Below, in pieces: positions 18,127-28,348 of a DNA stretch of 64,000 bases. The notes under the pieces were generated by a model. The model was given only the letters and a program-made list of their open reading frames with translations, was not told where the DNA came from and did not search any database. The stretch covers positions 186,001 through 250,000 of the forward strand of contig NZ_JACNMQ010000002.1 in the NCBI RefSeq assembly GCF_020622265.1. The letters are read 5' to 3'. Position 1 is the stretch's first letter. Each line of letters starts with the position of its first letter. A program made the translations under genes and the position numbers. The DNA is from Halomonas sp. M20 (lineage in GTDB: Bacteria; Pseudomonadota; Gammaproteobacteria; Pseudomonadales; Halomonadaceae).

Positions 18127-20046
18127 TTAACGCTTGAAAGCTTGCGAAGCGGTGGATTTGTCATCCAATTGCAGCGTCTCGAAGGTAACTTCTTCCACCT
18201 CCCACTCTTCCTCGGTATTAGGCTTTTGATCGAAGAAGACATTACCCCTCTCGGCTGACAGCTCTTCGGCAATGCTCGCAGCGTCACTCTCTTCCGATGA
18301 GCTTTCCTGTGGCCGCGGGTACCCGGCAGGCCCAAGGATCGCGGGCTCGTAATCCATGATTCGCTCGACTTCGTCCTGCCCGTTGCCACCCTCTTCCCAT
18401 TGCCGGTTATTCTCGACCTCGGAGGTGCTTTCCAGTTCGTTGAGTCCGTTGGGAACCAAAGGAAGCGCAGATTCGTGCTCGACATCTTCTTGAAAAGCCA
18501 CCTCAGTGGATTTTTCGCGCCATGTCGATGCATTATCGGCGTTGGCAGTAGCCACAGGCGCCGTCTCGGGTTCCGCACTTCTGGCGCCCTCTTCGGCTTC
18601 GGCAGTCAGCACTTGATCGGCTGACAGCGTGGCTGAGGCCGACCATGGCGAGTATGCCGCTGGCATAGGCTCGGGCTCATTGTCACCTCCACTGTAACGC
18701 GAGGGATCGACTCGGCCCTTCCTCACCACGCCATGTCGTTGCCGGCGCCTGCGAAGCAGAAAGGCCAGCAGAACGACCGCCGTCATACCGCCGATCGTGG
18801 GCATATACCCTGTTACGCGCTGCCAGCCACTTGGCTCGTCGAGCCCTCCCGCGACCCCTTGACCCTCATTCGCGGCGACAGCCACGTTGCCCGCTCTACT
18901 TATCTTCTGCGCGGCAGGCGGTGACAGCACCTGAAGAGCTTCAGCGACTTCTTCGTGCAATCCAGTCAACTCTTCGCGCAAAGAGGCAGTGTCTCCTGCT
19001 AATTGCTCCCGCTCTTGACGCATCGCGACAAGCGCTTCATGGATGGTTTCCCGATCGATTTCCAGATCGGCAAGGCGAGACTCCTGTTGCTGCATTGCCA
19101 TCGCGAGGGCGCGTGCATCGCCACGACTCGTCTCGTTGTCACTTGCCGCCAAAGTCTCCTTGCCCACTGGGGCTGGCGTCTCTACACTTTCCTGGATCGT
19201 ATCACCAACGACTTCCGCCTGCTCCACCTCGTGACCATTAATCGCAGCCAGCGTTTCATGCCTCGCTTGCCAAGCGTCATTCTGCTCGCGCACTCGCTGC
19301 CGAGCCTGGTCGGCATCAAAGGCATTCATTTCCTCGGGAGATGGCACGTCGAGCACCGCCCCCGCCTGTAGCGCATTGATGTTGTTTCGAGAAAAGGCGT
19401 CGGGATTACCGGTCAACAACGCCAGCATGGCTTGTTCTAGGGTGGCACTCTTTCCGCGCCGTGCACGATCGGCCAGAATCGAAAGCGCGTCGCCGGTGCG
19501 AGCTTGTAGTTGCCGAGGATGCTCTTCGCTAGTCGTTACTGGCTCATCGCTATTCGAACGTCTTGAACCATCGGGCCGCTTGAAACCGCTCGCCGCAACC
19601 AACGCGGGGGGCGCCTGACCCAAGCCATCATCCAAGGCAACCGGCGAATCGGAATACCCTGGAGGATCGAGCAAAATATTCACCTGGTGCTGCTGCTTTC
19701 CCTCGGGCCATTCCAGCGTCAGCACCAATTCAAGGTAGGGTTCACTTACCGCCTGCTCGGTACTCAACAACAGTACGGGGTTGCCACCTTCATGACTCAC
19801 TGCCAGCCGCAGGTCGCCGATTATGGCAGCGCGGGGTAGTTCAACCCCCTGAAAATCGGCTTCGTCCGCCAGGTATGCCTGCAATCGATCTGGGTTCGCG
19901 CCTTGCAAATCGACTAGCGGAATACGTGCGCGCAAGGGTTCATCGAGTCGAGACAGAATCTGCATTTCAGCCAGGCCTAGCGCTTGCAGCTCGGTACTGA
20001 CAAGGGCGAGGGCTGTCGCGACGATCAATGGTAATGTGTGTTTCAT
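18127..20046 (-). CDS. fimV: FimV-like peptidoglycan-binding inner-membrane protein, apparently without the C-terminal FimV domain
   Basis: Polar/septal organiser of the FimV family. ATG at 20046 behind AGAGGA; 639 residues. Order: signal peptide (1-22, LQALGLAEMQ), N-terminal FimV domain (to about 130, ILLDPPGYSD), LysM-like peptidoglycan-binding segment (about 180-245, GDALSILADRAR...ALLTGNPDAFSRNNINALQAGAVL), coiled coil (about 310-370), one helix near 420 followed by RRRRQRH, and an acidic cytoplasmic tail. The conserved C-terminal TPR-like FimV domain (LDLARAYIDMGD-type) is not visible; the protein stops after EVTFETLQLDD. A glycosyltransferase gene follows. Confidence 0.85.
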   Translation of the reverse strand: MKHTLPLIVATALALVSTELQALGLAEMQILSRLDEPLRARIPLVDLQGANPDRLQAYLADEADFQGVELPRAAIIGDLRLAVSHEGGNPVLLLSTEQAVSEPYLELVLTLEWPEGKQQHQVNILLDPPGYSDSPVALDDGLGQAPPALVAASGFKRPDGSRRSNSDEPVTTSEEHPRQLQARTGDALSILADRARRGKSATLEQAMLALLTGNPDAFSRNNINALQAGAVLDVPSPEEMNAFDADQARQRVREQNDAWQARHETLAAINGHEVEQAEVVGDTIQESVETPAPVGKETLAASDNETSRGDARALAMAMQQQESRLADLEIDRETIHEALVAMRQEREQLAGDTASLREELTGLHEEVAEALQVLSPPAAQKISRAGNVAVAANEGQGVAGGLDEPSGWQRVTGYMPTIGGMTAVVLLAFLLRRRRQRHGVVRKGRVDPSRYSGGDNEPEPMPAAYSPWSASATLSADQVLTAEAEEGARSAEPETAPVATANADNASTWREKSTEVAFQEDVEHESALPLVPNGLNELESTSEVENNRQWEEGGNGQDEVERIMDYEPAILGPAGYPRPQESSSEESDAASIAEELSAERGNVFFDQKPNTEEEWEVEEVTFETLQLDDKSTASQAFKR

Positions 20047-20156
20047 ACGTGTCCTCTAGCGCGGTTCAGCACCTTGATCTGTTATCGACCAATTCATGGC
20101 GTTATTTGAATAGTCGTCTCGCCCTTATCCCAATATTTTTACTCTCTCTCAACGCA

Positions 20157-20182
20157 ACGACGCCTCCCGAAGGAGGCGTCGT
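20157..20182 (-). terminator. Strong hairpin after asd
   Basis: Perfect 11-bp stem (20157-20167 with 20172-20182) closed by a TTCG tetraloop on the minus strand, 24 bp after the asd stop codon. The following bases are only moderately T-rich. Probably a terminator or 3' end protector separating leuCDB-asd from fimV. Confidence 0.75.
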
Positions 20183-20206
20183 CCATGCTGAAACCAGCCT
20201 GCGTAA

Positions 20207-21319
20207 CTATTGCTCGCGCAATATTCCCAGCATACGCTTGAGCGGTTCCGCGGCACCCCAGAGCAACTGATCACCCACGCTGAAGGCGGTCAAATATTCG
20301 CCCCCCATGGCCAGCTTGCGTAGACGCCCTACCGGAACGGTCATGGTGCCGGTGACGGCGGCAGGCGTCAGTCCTTGAAGCGTCGCTTCCTTCTCGTTGG
20401 GAATGACCTTGACCCAGTCGTTGTGCCTGGCCAGACGATCCTCTATCTCATCTATCGGCACATCCTTTTTTAACTTGATAGTGAAGGCCTGGCTGTGGGA
20501 GCGCATGGCGCCGATGCGCACGCACAGGCCGTCGATAGGAATCGGATTGACGCCATGACCGAGTATCTTGTTGGTCTCGACACCACCCTTCCACTCCTCC
20601 TTGCTCTGGCCATTGTCCATGGCCTTGTCGATCCAGGGCAGCAGACCGCCGGCCAGGGGCGCGCCGAAATTCTCCACGGGGAAGTCACCGCCACGCATCG
20701 ACTCGGACACCTTACGATCGATATCGAGAATGGCGCTGGCCGGATCGTCGAGTTCCTGCTGGACGCTATCGCGTAGCGAGCCCATCTGGTTGAGCAGTTC
20801 ACGCATGTGTTTAGCGCCAGACCCGGAGGCGGCCTGGTAAGTCATGGAGGTCATCCACTCGATGAGATCGGCTTCGAATAGCCCGCCAAGCCCCATCAGC
20901 ATTAGGCTGACGGTACAGTTACCGCCGGCAAACGTCTTGGCGCCTTTGGCAAGCTGAGCGTCGATCACATGACGATTGACCGGGTCCAGCACGATGGTCG
21001 CGTCATCCGCCATGCGCAGCGTGCTCGCCGCGTCCAGCCAATAGCCCTTCCAACCCGACTCGCGCAGTGGCTTGTACACCTCGCCAGTATAATCACCGCC
21101 CTGGCAGGTCACGATCACATCCAGCGCCTTGAGCGCCTCTTGATCGAAAGCATCCTTGAGGGGCGGCACGTCCACACCGATATCAGGCCCGGGTTGGCCC
21201 ACTTGGGAGGTGGTAAAGAAGACCGGCTCGATACCGGCGAAGTCGTTGTCTTCGCGCATACGGTGCATGAGCACGGAGCCGACCATGCCCCGCCAACCGA
21301 TGAATCCGACTTTCAACAT
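20207..21319 (-). CDS. asd: Aspartate-semialdehyde dehydrogenase
   Basis: Reduces aspartyl phosphate to aspartate semialdehyde on the way to lysine, methionine, threonine and diaminopimelate. 370 residues, long gammaproteobacterial form. NADP-binding [13 protein letters not shown] opens the protein, the catalytic Cys lies in [12 protein letters not shown], and the acyl-binding His/Arg region is in [15 protein letters not shown] at 21319 follows CAGGAG. It lies 18 bp after leuB, so it is probably in the leuCDB operon, as in pseudomonads. Confidence 0.97.
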   Translation of the reverse strand: MLKVGFIGWRGMVGSVLMHRMREDNDFAGIEPVFFTTSQVGQPGPDIGVDVPPLKDAFDQEALKALDVIVTCQGGDYTGEVYKPLRESGWKGYWLDAASTLRMADDATIVLDPVNRHVIDAQLAKGAKTFAGGNCTVSLMLMGLGGLFEADLIEWMTSMTYQAASGSGAKHMRELLNQMGSLRDSVQQELDDPASAILDIDRKVSESMRGGDFPVENFGAPLAGGLLPWIDKAMDNGQSKEEWKGGVETNKILGHGVNPIPIDGLCVRIGAMRSHSQAFTIKLKKDVPIDEIEDRLARHNDWVKVIPNEKEATLQGLTPAAVTGTMTVPVGRLRKLAMGGEYLTAFSVGDQLLWGAAEPLKRMLGILREQ

Positions 21320-21337
21320 GATGATTCTCCTGATGGC

Positions 21338-22417
21338 TCAAGCGTGATTGAAAGCTGCGAGCACCGCGTCGCCCATTTCCTGGGTCGACACCTCGCGGGT
21401 GCCCGAGTAGGCGATATCCGCGGTACGCAGATTGTCGTCCAGCACACGACCGACCGCTTTTTCGATGCGCTCGGCAAGTGCTGGCTCGTCCAGCGAGTAG
21501 CGTAGCATCATAGCCACGGACAGGATGGTCGCCAACGGATTGGCCACGCCTTGACCGGCGATATCCGGGGCGCTGCCGTGGCAAGGCTCGTACATGCCCT
21601 GGTTGCGTTCATTGAGGGACGCTGAAGGCAACATGCCGATGGAACCGGTGAGCATGGCCGCCGCATCGGAGAGAATATCGCCGAACATGTTGCCAGTGAC
21701 CATGACGTCGAACTGCTTGGGCGCCCGTACCAGCTGCATGGCGGCATTGTCGACGTACATGTGACTGAGCTCCACATCCGGATACTCCGAAGCTAGCCGA
21801 TTCATGACTTCTCGCCACAGCATGGTGACCTCGAGCACGTTGGCCTTGTCCACGCTGCACAGCTTGCGGTCGCGTTTACGCGCCATCTCGAAGGCGGCAC
21901 GCCCGATGCGTTCGATCTCGCCTTCGGAATAGACGTAGGTATTGAAGCCCACCCGCTGGCCGTCACGCTCCTCGATACCCCGCGGCTGGCCGAAGTAGAT
22001 GCCACCGGTGAGTTCCCGCAGGATCATGATATCGAGCCCTGCCACCACTTCCGGCTTCAGACTCGAGGCCTCGGCCAGCTGCGGATACAGCAGCGCCGGG
22101 CGCAGGTTGGCGAACAGGCCAAGATGCTTGCGCAGCCCCAGCAGCCCCTTTTCGGGGCGCTTTTGAATATCCTCGAGGTTGTCCCACTTGGGGCCACCCA
22201 CGGCGCCCAGCAGGATGGCGTCCGCGGCCTTGGCTTTTTCAAGCGTCGCTTCCGGCAACGGATCGCCCTCGGCATCAAAACCTGCCCCGCCGACCAAGGC
22301 TTCTTCCAGCTCGATATCAAGACCGTCCTGCTGGCAAGCCTTTAAAATCTTGACCGCCTCGGCGGTGATTTCCGGGCCGATGCCGTCTCCGGGTAGAACG
22401 AGAATCTTGCGACTCAT
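21338..22417 (-). CDS. leuB: 3-isopropylmalate dehydrogenase
   Basis: Oxidative decarboxylation of 3-isopropylmalate with NAD, third leucine-specific step. 359 residues. Nucleotide-site [15 protein letters not shown] and the substrate/metal motif [20 protein letters not shown] are present. Its start lies 53 bp after leuD. Length and motifs are ordinary; the specificity-determining loop around [17 protein letters not shown] matches LeuB rather than isocitrate dehydrogenase. Confidence 0.97.
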   Translation of the reverse strand: MSRKILVLPGDGIGPEITAEAVKILKACQQDGLDIELEEALVGGAGFDAEGDPLPEATLEKAKAADAILLGAVGGPKWDNLEDIQKRPEKGLLGLRKHLGLFANLRPALLYPQLAEASSLKPEVVAGLDIMILRELTGGIYFGQPRGIEERDGQRVGFNTYVYSEGEIERIGRAAFEMARKRDRKLCSVDKANVLEVTMLWREVMNRLASEYPDVELSHMYVDNAAMQLVRAPKQFDVMVTGNMFGDILSDAAAMLTGSIGMLPSASLNERNQGMYEPCHGSAPDIAGQGVANPLATILSVAMMLRYSLDEPALAERIEKAVGRVLDDNLRTADIAYSGTREVSTQEMGDAVLAAFNHA

Positions 22418-22470
22418 GGTGTCCCTCTATAACGCTGTATTTGACGTCGAATAATCGAGTGCTGCACGTT

Positions 22471-23112
22471 TTAACCGCGAAACAGCCAGGGCTGGGCTTC
22501 GCGATGGCGCTGCTCGAAATCGCGGATTGCGCCCTCGTGCTCCAGGGTCAGGCCGATATCGTCCAGACCGTTGAGCAGGCAGTGCTTACGAAATTCGTCT
22601 ACCTCAAAGTTGAATACATCGCCGCTCGGGGTGGTAACGGTCTGGGCCTGGAGATCCACCTCGAGACGATAGTCGTCGCTGGACTCGACCTCCTGGAATA
22701 GCTGATCGACGCTTGCCTCGTCCAAGGGCACCAGCAGAATGCCGTTCTTGAAGGCGTTGTTGTAGAAAATGTCGGCAAAGCTTGGGGCAATGACCACGCG
22801 AAAGCCGAAGTCTTCCAGCGCCCAGGGCGCGTGCTCCCGGGAACTGCCGCAGCCAAAGTTACGTCGTGCCAATAGAATACTGGCATTTTGGTAACGCGGT
22901 TGATTGAGCACAAAATCCGGGTTCACCGGACGGTTTGAGGCATCCTGTCCCGGATAGCCTTCATCAAGATAGCGTAGCTCGTCGAACAGGTTGGGGCCAA
23001 AGCCGGTACGCTTGATCGATTTCAAGAACTGCTTGGGAATGATCAGATCGGTGTCGATGTTGGCGCGATCGAGAGGCGCCACAAGGCCTTGATGCTGTGT
23101 GAGTGCTTGCAT
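22471..23112 (-). CDS. leuD: 3-isopropylmalate dehydratase small subunit
   Basis: Swivelling beta-barrel subunit of isopropylmalate isomerase, partner of LeuC. 213 residues. Substrate-recognition loop [17 protein letters not shown] is intact and the N-terminus carries [21 protein letters not shown]. The ATG at 23112 lies 3 bp after the leuC stop codon, and its ribosome site (CCAGGAGG) overlaps the end of leuC, so the two subunits are coupled. Confidence 0.97.
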   Translation of the reverse strand: MQALTQHQGLVAPLDRANIDTDLIIPKQFLKSIKRTGFGPNLFDELRYLDEGYPGQDASNRPVNPDFVLNQPRYQNASILLARRNFGCGSSREHAPWALEDFGFRVVIAPSFADIFYNNAFKNGILLVPLDEASVDQLFQEVESSDDYRLEVDLQAQTVTTPSGDVFNFEVDEFRKHCLLNGLDDIGLTLEHEGAIRDFEQRHREAQPWLFRG

Positions 23113-23115
23113 GGC

Positions 23116-24555
23116 TCAGGCCTCCTGGGGTTGCTGGGCAAGGTTGCGAACATCGATAAAGTGACCCGCGATCGCGGCGGCCGCGGCCATGGCAGGGCTC
23201 ACCAGATGGGTGCGTCCGCCATAGCCCTGGCGTCCTTCGAAGTTACGATTCGAGGTGGAGGCGCAGTGCTCCCCGGCGCCGAGCTTGTCCGCGTTCATGG
23301 CCAGGCACATGGAGCAACCCGGCTCGCGCCACTCGAAACCCGCCTCGAGAAAGATCTTGTCGAGCCCCTCGGCTTCCGCCTGGCGCTTGACCAGGCCAGA
23401 GCCCGGCACCACCATCGCCAGCGCAATGGAGTCCGCGACCTTCTTGCCCCTGGCGACCTTGGCGGCTTCGCGCAGATCCTCGATGCGAGAATTGGTGCAG
23501 GAGCCGATAAACACCTTGTCCAAACGGATGTCGGTAATCTTCTGGCCCGCTGCAAGCCCCATGTATTCCAACGCCCGCACCACACCCCGCTTTACGGTGT
23601 CGTCGGCGATGGCGGCGGGGTCCGGCACCTCGCCTTCGATGGGGGCGACCATTTCCGGGCTCGTGCCCCAGCTCACCTGGGGTGCGATCTCGGCCGCATC
23701 CAGCACCACCTCCTGGTCGAATACCGCATCCTCATCGGAGACCAATTCCCGCCAAGCCGCCACGGCGGCGTCCCACTGCTCGGCGGTGGGTGCATAGGGG
23801 CGCTCGCGCAGATAGTCGATGGTGATGTCGTCGACGCCGACCAGCCCTACCCGGGCGCCTGCCTCGATAGCCATGTTGCAGATGGTCATGCGGCCTTCCA
23901 TGGACAGATCGCGAATTGCGCTGCCGGCAAATTCGATGGCGCAGCCGGTGCCACCAGCGGTACCGATACGGCCGATCACCGCCAGCACGATATCCTTGGC
24001 GGTCACGCCGGCGCCCAATTGACCTTCTACTCTTACCCGCATGTTCTTCATTTTCTGTGCCAGCAGACACTGGGTCGCCAACACGTGTTCGACCTCGGAG
24101 GTGCCGATACCATGGGACAGGGCGGCAAAGGCGCCGTGAGTCGCGGTATGAGAATCGCCACATACCACGGTCATCCCGGGCAGGGTCGCGCCCTGCTCCG
24201 GACCCACCACATGAACGATACCCTGGCGCTCGTCGTTGATGCGAAACTCCTCGATGCCGAAGGCCTCGCAGTTGTCGTCCAAAGTCTGCACCTGAATGAG
24301 CGATACCGGATCGACGATACCCGCGTTACCGGCGGCGCGTTCGACAAGCGTGGTCGGCACGTTGTGATCCGGCGTAGCCAGATTGGCATCCAGCCGCCAG
24401 GGCTTGCGCCCGGCCAGACGCAGTCCCTCGAAGGCTTGGGGCGAGGTCACTTCATGCAGCAGATGACGATCGATATAGATCAGCGCGCTACCATCGTCCC
24501 GCTGTTTCACGAGATGCTGAGACCATAATTTGTCGTAAAGTGTCTGACCTGCCAT
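23116..24555 (-). CDS. leuC: 3-isopropylmalate dehydratase large subunit
   Basis: Aconitase-family iron-sulfur subunit that interconverts 2- and 3-isopropylmalate with LeuD. The ATG at 24555 follows GGGAG at 6 nt and gives [11 protein letters not shown], the usual start; an ATG 18 bp upstream is less likely. 479 residues. Cluster ligands are in [13 protein letters not shown] and [23 protein letters not shown] is the family signature. First gene of leuCDB-asd, with a LysR gene read in the opposite direction across a 200-bp gap. Confidence 0.97.
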   Translation of the reverse strand: MAGQTLYDKLWSQHLVKQRDDGSALIYIDRHLLHEVTSPQAFEGLRLAGRKPWRLDANLATPDHNVPTTLVERAAGNAGIVDPVSLIQVQTLDDNCEAFGIEEFRINDERQGIVHVVGPEQGATLPGMTVVCGDSHTATHGAFAALSHGIGTSEVEHVLATQCLLAQKMKNMRVRVEGQLGAGVTAKDIVLAVIGRIGTAGGTGCAIEFAGSAIRDLSMEGRMTICNMAIEAGARVGLVGVDDITIDYLRERPYAPTAEQWDAAVAAWRELVSDEDAVFDQEVVLDAAEIAPQVSWGTSPEMVAPIEGEVPDPAAIADDTVKRGVVRALEYMGLAAGQKITDIRLDKVFIGSCTNSRIEDLREAAKVARGKKVADSIALAMVVPGSGLVKRQAEAEGLDKIFLEAGFEWREPGCSMCLAMNADKLGAGEHCASTSNRNFEGRQGYGGRTHLVSPAMAAAAAIAGHFIDVRNLAQQPQEA

Positions 24556-24627
24556 GTCGTTCTCCCGGGTCATTGGCCTTATGTTTGTCTGATCAAGTGC
24601 TGCCTAATCATGCCTGTCTGGTCGATT

Positions 24628-24646
24628 GTCGCGGCTTTCCCGCGAC
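24628..24646. promoter_or_regulatory. Inverted repeat in the leuC-lysR divergent promoter region
   Basis: Perfect 7-bp arms GTCGCGG and CCGCGAC around CTTTC, in the 200-bp AT-rich region between the leuC and lysR starts. LysR regulators bind dyads in such shared promoters, though usually of T-N11-A type, so an operator is possible. A small hairpin in the leuC leader is the alternative. Confidence 0.4.
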
Positions 24647-24755
24647 CAATGCTGTTCTTTGCAAACAGTCTCACGCGACTCGCTCATAAAATCAATTCAT
24701 GTTATTCATACTTTGCATTCCATAAAAGAATAGCAATGGCATGGAAAATTGACGA

Positions 24756-25646
24756 ATGGATACCCAAAGCCTGCAAGCCTTTCTCGCCGTTGCGGATAAC
24801 GGCTCTTTCTCATTGGCCGGCGAACAGCTTTATCTGACCCAGCCAGCGGTGAGCAAGCGCATTGCCACCCTGGAAGAACAGATCGGAGCGCGCCTGTTCG
24901 ACCGTATTGGCCGTCGAGTCAGCTTGACGGAAGCCGGCCAGGTATTGCTGCCCCGGGCTCGGGAAATCTTGGTCATGGTCAACGACAGCCGTCAGGCACT
25001 GGCCAATCTGGCCGGCGACATTCGCGGCAGTCTGATCATGGCCACCAGCCATCATATCGGTCTGCATCGGCTACCGCCGATACTCAAGACCTATACCCAG
25101 GCTCATCCCGAGGTGCGCATGGATCTACGTTTTCTCGATTCGGAACAGGCCTATCAGGGTGTGCTCACCGGTGAACTGGAAGTCGCCGTGGTGACACTCG
25201 CGCCGGCGCCGGATCCTCGTTTGACCGTGGTCCCGGTATGGGTCGACCGGCTGCATTTCGTGTGCGGAAAGGATCACCCTCTGGCAAAACAGGGTCGAGT
25301 GGCACTCACGGCGCTATCGGAGCACGATGCGGTACTGCCCGGCCATCTGACCTTTACCCGCGACATCGTTCTCGACACTTTTGCCCAGAATGGGCTTCAG
25401 GTGAACGTCGGACTGTCGACCAACTATCTTGAGACCTTGAAGATGATGGTCACGATCGGGCTGGGATGGAGCGTGTTGCCGGAAACCCTGATCGATAAGG
25501 AACTGCATCGGCTGCCTATCGAGCTTCCACCCATCGAACGCCCGCTTGGCTATCTGGTACACAAGAGCCGCACTCTCTCGAATGCAGCCCGTTCGATGCT
25601 CACGCTACTTGATGACGAAATAACGCCTCCGGCCCGATCGCCATGA
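24756..25646 (+). CDS. LysR-family transcriptional regulator (likely leu regulator)
   Basis: DNA-binding regulator, 296 residues: N-terminal winged helix (about 1-60, LQAFLAVADNGSFSLAGEQL...TQPAVSKRIATLEEQIGARLFDR) and a periplasmic-binding-like effector domain. It diverges from leuC, an arrangement shared with Pseudomonas leuC regions, and LysR proteins usually control the divergent gene. The natural hypothesis is control of leuCDB by a leucine-pathway intermediate. That is inference from position. Start ATG at 24756 has GGAAAA upstream. Confidence 0.9.
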   Translation: MDTQSLQAFLAVADNGSFSLAGEQLYLTQPAVSKRIATLEEQIGARLFDRIGRRVSLTEAGQVLLPRAREILVMVNDSRQALANLAGDIRGSLIMATSHHIGLHRLPPILKTYTQAHPEVRMDLRFLDSEQAYQGVLTGELEVAVVTLAPAPDPRLTVVPVWVDRLHFVCGKDHPLAKQGRVALTALSEHDAVLPGHLTFTRDIVLDTFAQNGLQVNVGLSTNYLETLKMMVTIGLGWSVLPETLIDKELHRLPIELPPIERPLGYLVHKSRTLSNAARSMLTLLDDEITPPARSP

Positions 25647-25704
25647 CCGTGTCGGGGGCGTTGCATGCCTCCAAGGCTCTCGATACCCAGGGTTGCCCCC
25701 CGGT

Positions 25705-27582
25705 TCAATCGACCTCTTTTGCTCGAGAGTCGGCCTCTTCTCCATCATCTTCAGGTTGACCGATCACCTCATGGATAGTCTGGCGCACATAGCGACCCGG
25801 GGCGGGTTCGATGATGTCCAGATTCCCCTCGCCGGGCTTGCGAGCCGGCACCTGCTTGCTGGCATCCGCGTAACCGTTGTCGGTGATCCACTTCTGCCAG
25901 TGTGGCCACCAGGAGCCTTCGTTGAAGGTCGCCCCTTCCAGCCACTTGTCTGGACTGTCGGGCAGCTCATCGTTCGTCCAGTAACCGTATTTGTTCTTGG
26001 CCGGCGGATTGACGATACCCGCAATATGGCCTGACCCGCCGAGCACGAAGGTCACCGGCCCCTTGGGCAACTGAGTGCCGTAATAGGTCGAATTCCACTT
26101 GGCGATATGATCTTCTTTCGCCGAGATGAAATAGCTGGGTGTGGATATCTTACGCAAATCGATCTTGACCCCGTCAAGCTCGATACCGCCGGGCTTCGCC
26201 AAACGATTCTCTACATACATGTTGCGCAAGTACCAGCCATGAGTGCCTGCCGGGAGGTTAATGCCATCGGTATTCCAGTAAAGCAGGTCGAAGACCGCTG
26301 GCGCTTCACCCTTGAGGTAGTTATTGACGTAGAACGACCAGAATAGATCCCTCTCTTTCAACAGATTGAAGGAGAAGGACATGATTCGGCCATCCAGGTA
26401 ACCATCGGTCTCAAGCTGGCGCTCGATCCCTTCCAGCGCCTTGCCGCTGAAGAAGACACCTATATCCCCAGGGTCCCGGAAGTCGTGCAGGGTCGCCATG
26501 TAGCTGACCGAGCGCACCTTGCGTGCACGTCGAGTGCTGGTTAGATACGCGATCGCCGAGGCCGTCAGCGTACCGCCGATACAATAGCTGAGTATATTGA
26601 CGGATTTTTCGCCGCAGGCCTCCTCGATGGCATCCATGGCCTGGATCAGTCCCATCTGCATGTAATCTGCCCAGGTAATATCTCGCTGCTCAACGCCAGG
26701 ATTGCGCCAGGAAATCAGAAAGACGGTATGCCCTTGTTCGGTCAGCCACTTCACCATCGAGTTGTCCTGACGCAAATCGAGGATGTAGTACTTGTTGATC
26801 CAAGGCGGAACGACCAGCAGCGGTGTCTTGAAGGTCTTTTCAGTCGTAGGGTAGTACTGAATCAACTGGATCAGTTCGTTTTCATAGACCACTTCTCCCG
26901 GCGTTACCGCGACGTTCTCGCCGATGTGAAAAGCTTCACGGTCGGTCATCGTCACGTTCAAACCCTCTGCGGAGTTGGCCAGATCCTCTCGCAGACGCTT
27001 CAGACCATCCACCAGGTTCTGACCCTTGGTCTCCAGGGTGAGGCGCATCACTTCCGGGTTGGTAGCAATGAAGTTGGTGGGTGCCATGGCGCTCATGTAC
27101 TGGCGTACATAGAACTCAAGGCTCAACTTTTGCTTCTCGGTGAGACTGTCGATACCCTCAACCAGCTCATTCATCATGCGGGATGAAAGCAGGTATTGCT
27201 GCATGATGTAGCGGTAGAAAGGTTCGGTGTGCCAGGCGTCATCACGAAAGCGCCGGTCGGAGCGTTCCGGCTCGATGACCGCCTCTCCCGAATCGCCACC
27301 CCCGTAAAAAGCTTGCACGGTCTGCTGCCAGAGGCGCATCTGATCCTGCATCAGACGCATCTGGGCGCTATAAAGTAACTGGGGGTTGCCTGCCAGCGCC
27401 TGGGCGCCTCGATTGAGGCTTTCCTTCATATCCTCGAGCATCAATCCACTAGCTTCACTGGGCAGTATTCGCGCCAGCATCGCCTGGGTCAGTGCTTGAT
27501 ACTCATGACTGATCGAACCAAGCTTTTCAGCCCAATGCTCGTCAATGAACGATCCTAGTTCGAATTGGGAATCTGGCTGCAT
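25705..27582 (-). CDS. phaC: Class I poly(3-hydroxyalkanoate) synthase
   Basis: Polymerises 3-hydroxyacyl-CoA into PHA storage granules. ATG at 27582 behind GGGAGGG; 625 residues, the class I size. The lipase-like box is ILSYCIGGTLTA with the catalytic Cys at about residue 334; the catalytic Asp is probably in SAKEDHIAKW and the His in LGGSGHIAGIVNPP. The N-terminal domain is helical. It lies just downstream of a phasin and a DUF6489-like gene, all read leftwards; phaA/phaB are not in the window. It has its own stretch (136 bp) upstream for a promoter. Confidence 0.96.
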   Translation of the reverse strand: MQPDSQFELGSFIDEHWAEKLGSISHEYQALTQAMLARILPSEASGLMLEDMKESLNRGAQALAGNPQLLYSAQMRLMQDQMRLWQQTVQAFYGGGDSGEAVIEPERSDRRFRDDAWHTEPFYRYIMQQYLLSSRMMNELVEGIDSLTEKQKLSLEFYVRQYMSAMAPTNFIATNPEVMRLTLETKGQNLVDGLKRLREDLANSAEGLNVTMTDREAFHIGENVAVTPGEVVYENELIQLIQYYPTTEKTFKTPLLVVPPWINKYYILDLRQDNSMVKWLTEQGHTVFLISWRNPGVEQRDITWADYMQMGLIQAMDAIEEACGEKSVNILSYCIGGTLTASAIAYLTSTRRARKVRSVSYMATLHDFRDPGDIGVFFSGKALEGIERQLETDGYLDGRIMSFSFNLLKERDLFWSFYVNNYLKGEAPAVFDLLYWNTDGINLPAGTHGWYLRNMYVENRLAKPGGIELDGVKIDLRKISTPSYFISAKEDHIAKWNSTYYGTQLPKGPVTFVLGGSGHIAGIVNPPAKNKYGYWTNDELPDSPDKWLEGATFNEGSWWPHWQKWITDNGYADASKQVPARKPGEGNLDIIEPAPGRYVRQTIHEVIGQPEDDGEEADSRAKEVD

Positions 27583-27690
27583 ATACCCTCCCATGCTCCT
27601 GGCGCGTTTTTATTGAATATGATCCAACATACCCAAGCGCAGGCTTCGCCAATACAAAGCCTGCGCCGTATGACCAAACTATATTGGTAA

Positions 27691-27711
27691 AAGGCCGGCA
27701 GCGCCGGCCTT
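27691..27711 (-). terminator. Terminator after the phasin gene
   Basis: Perfect 9-bp stem AAGGCCGGC/GCCGGCCTT with a 3-nt loop, 8 bp past the phasin stop, followed on the minus strand by TTTT. It separates phasin from phaC transcription and would let phasin be expressed more strongly. Confidence 0.85.
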
Positions 27712-27718
27712 AATTTGA

Positions 27719-28192
27719 TCAGCTATTCTTAGTATTGCGCGTGCTGGTTGATTTTGATGAGTCTGCAGAACTTTTTGCCGAATCAGCGGCCGACTTGGCA
27801 GCATTCTGGGTATCATGCATCGCCTGGTTGGTACGGCTCATTGCCTGATCGCCTGCCTCGGAGAAGGCTTGCTGCAGATCTTCCCGGAACTGGGAGCTCA
27901 GCTCGGACATGGTCCGGGCATCTTCCATCATCTGCTGGGAAAGCTCATTCATCAGCTCTGACTGGCGATTCGAGAAGTCGCGCATGTCGTCAGCGTCCTT
28001 GACCTCGGAGGCCGCGCGCATACGCTCGGTTCCCATCTGGCTGTAACGCTTCATGGAGTCCAGCTGGAACTGGGTCATTTTTTCCATGTTATCTAGCATC
28101 ACACCGCTGAGCTTGCGCATCGGCTCGAAGAAGCCGCGAGTCTGCTCGGTCAAGGCGTTATACATTTGCTCTTGCTGGTCGTTACGTGCCAT
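27719..28192 (-). CDS. Phasin family protein
   Basis: Coats PHA granules and controls their number and size. 157 residues, entirely helical and amphipathic with no cysteine; N-terminal part QMYNALTEQTRGFFEPMRKL...DNMEKMTQFQLDSMKRYSQMG is phasin-like, and the Ala/Ser/Lys/Thr-rich tail (AAKSAADSAKSSADSSKS) is common in this group. ATG at 28192 behind CAGGAGGG, a strong site. A terminator lies directly after it, and phaC follows. Confidence 0.88.
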   Translation of the reverse strand: MARNDQQEQMYNALTEQTRGFFEPMRKLSGVMLDNMEKMTQFQLDSMKRYSQMGTERMRAASEVKDADDMRDFSNRQSELMNELSQQMMEDARTMSELSSQFREDLQQAFSEAGDQAMSRTNQAMHDTQNAAKSAADSAKSSADSSKSTSTRNTKNS

Positions 28193-28242
28193 GTCGAATC
28201 CCTCCTGATAGAAAACACATCACCATTCTGGCGCGTCGTTTG

Positions 28243-28253
28243 CTGCACTGCAC
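28243..28253. promoter_or_regulatory. Possible PhaR-like operator upstream of phasin
   Basis: CTGCACTGCAC, one base from the CTGC-N3-GCAG pattern described for PhaR repressor sites in other bacteria, about 50 bp upstream of the phasin start. No phaR gene is in the window. Weak evidence. Confidence 0.25.
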
Positions 28254-28348
28254 AAAGCGTAGACACCATTATGCCAGGTTGCAACAGGCTCTCGCTTATA
28301 TATCAACCGAATTTTCCTACGATTCATCGATTCAGCAGCCTTGGCACC

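Noticed and set aside
18006-18578. 190-codon minus-strand frame overlapping fimV, considered as the missing FimV C-terminus by frameshift
   Set aside because: Its translation shows no FimV-type motifs (no L-A-R-A-Y or M-G-D pattern) and is Arg/Ser/Pro-rich as expected for an out-of-frame shadow.
23089-24528. Long plus-strand frame of 479 codons
   Set aside because: Antisense to leuC; shadow frame.
25622-25662. Terminator at the end of the lysR gene
   Set aside because: AACGCCTCCG and CGGGGGCGTT pair at 9 of 10 positions, but the loop is 21 nt and there is no T run, so it is too weak to list.
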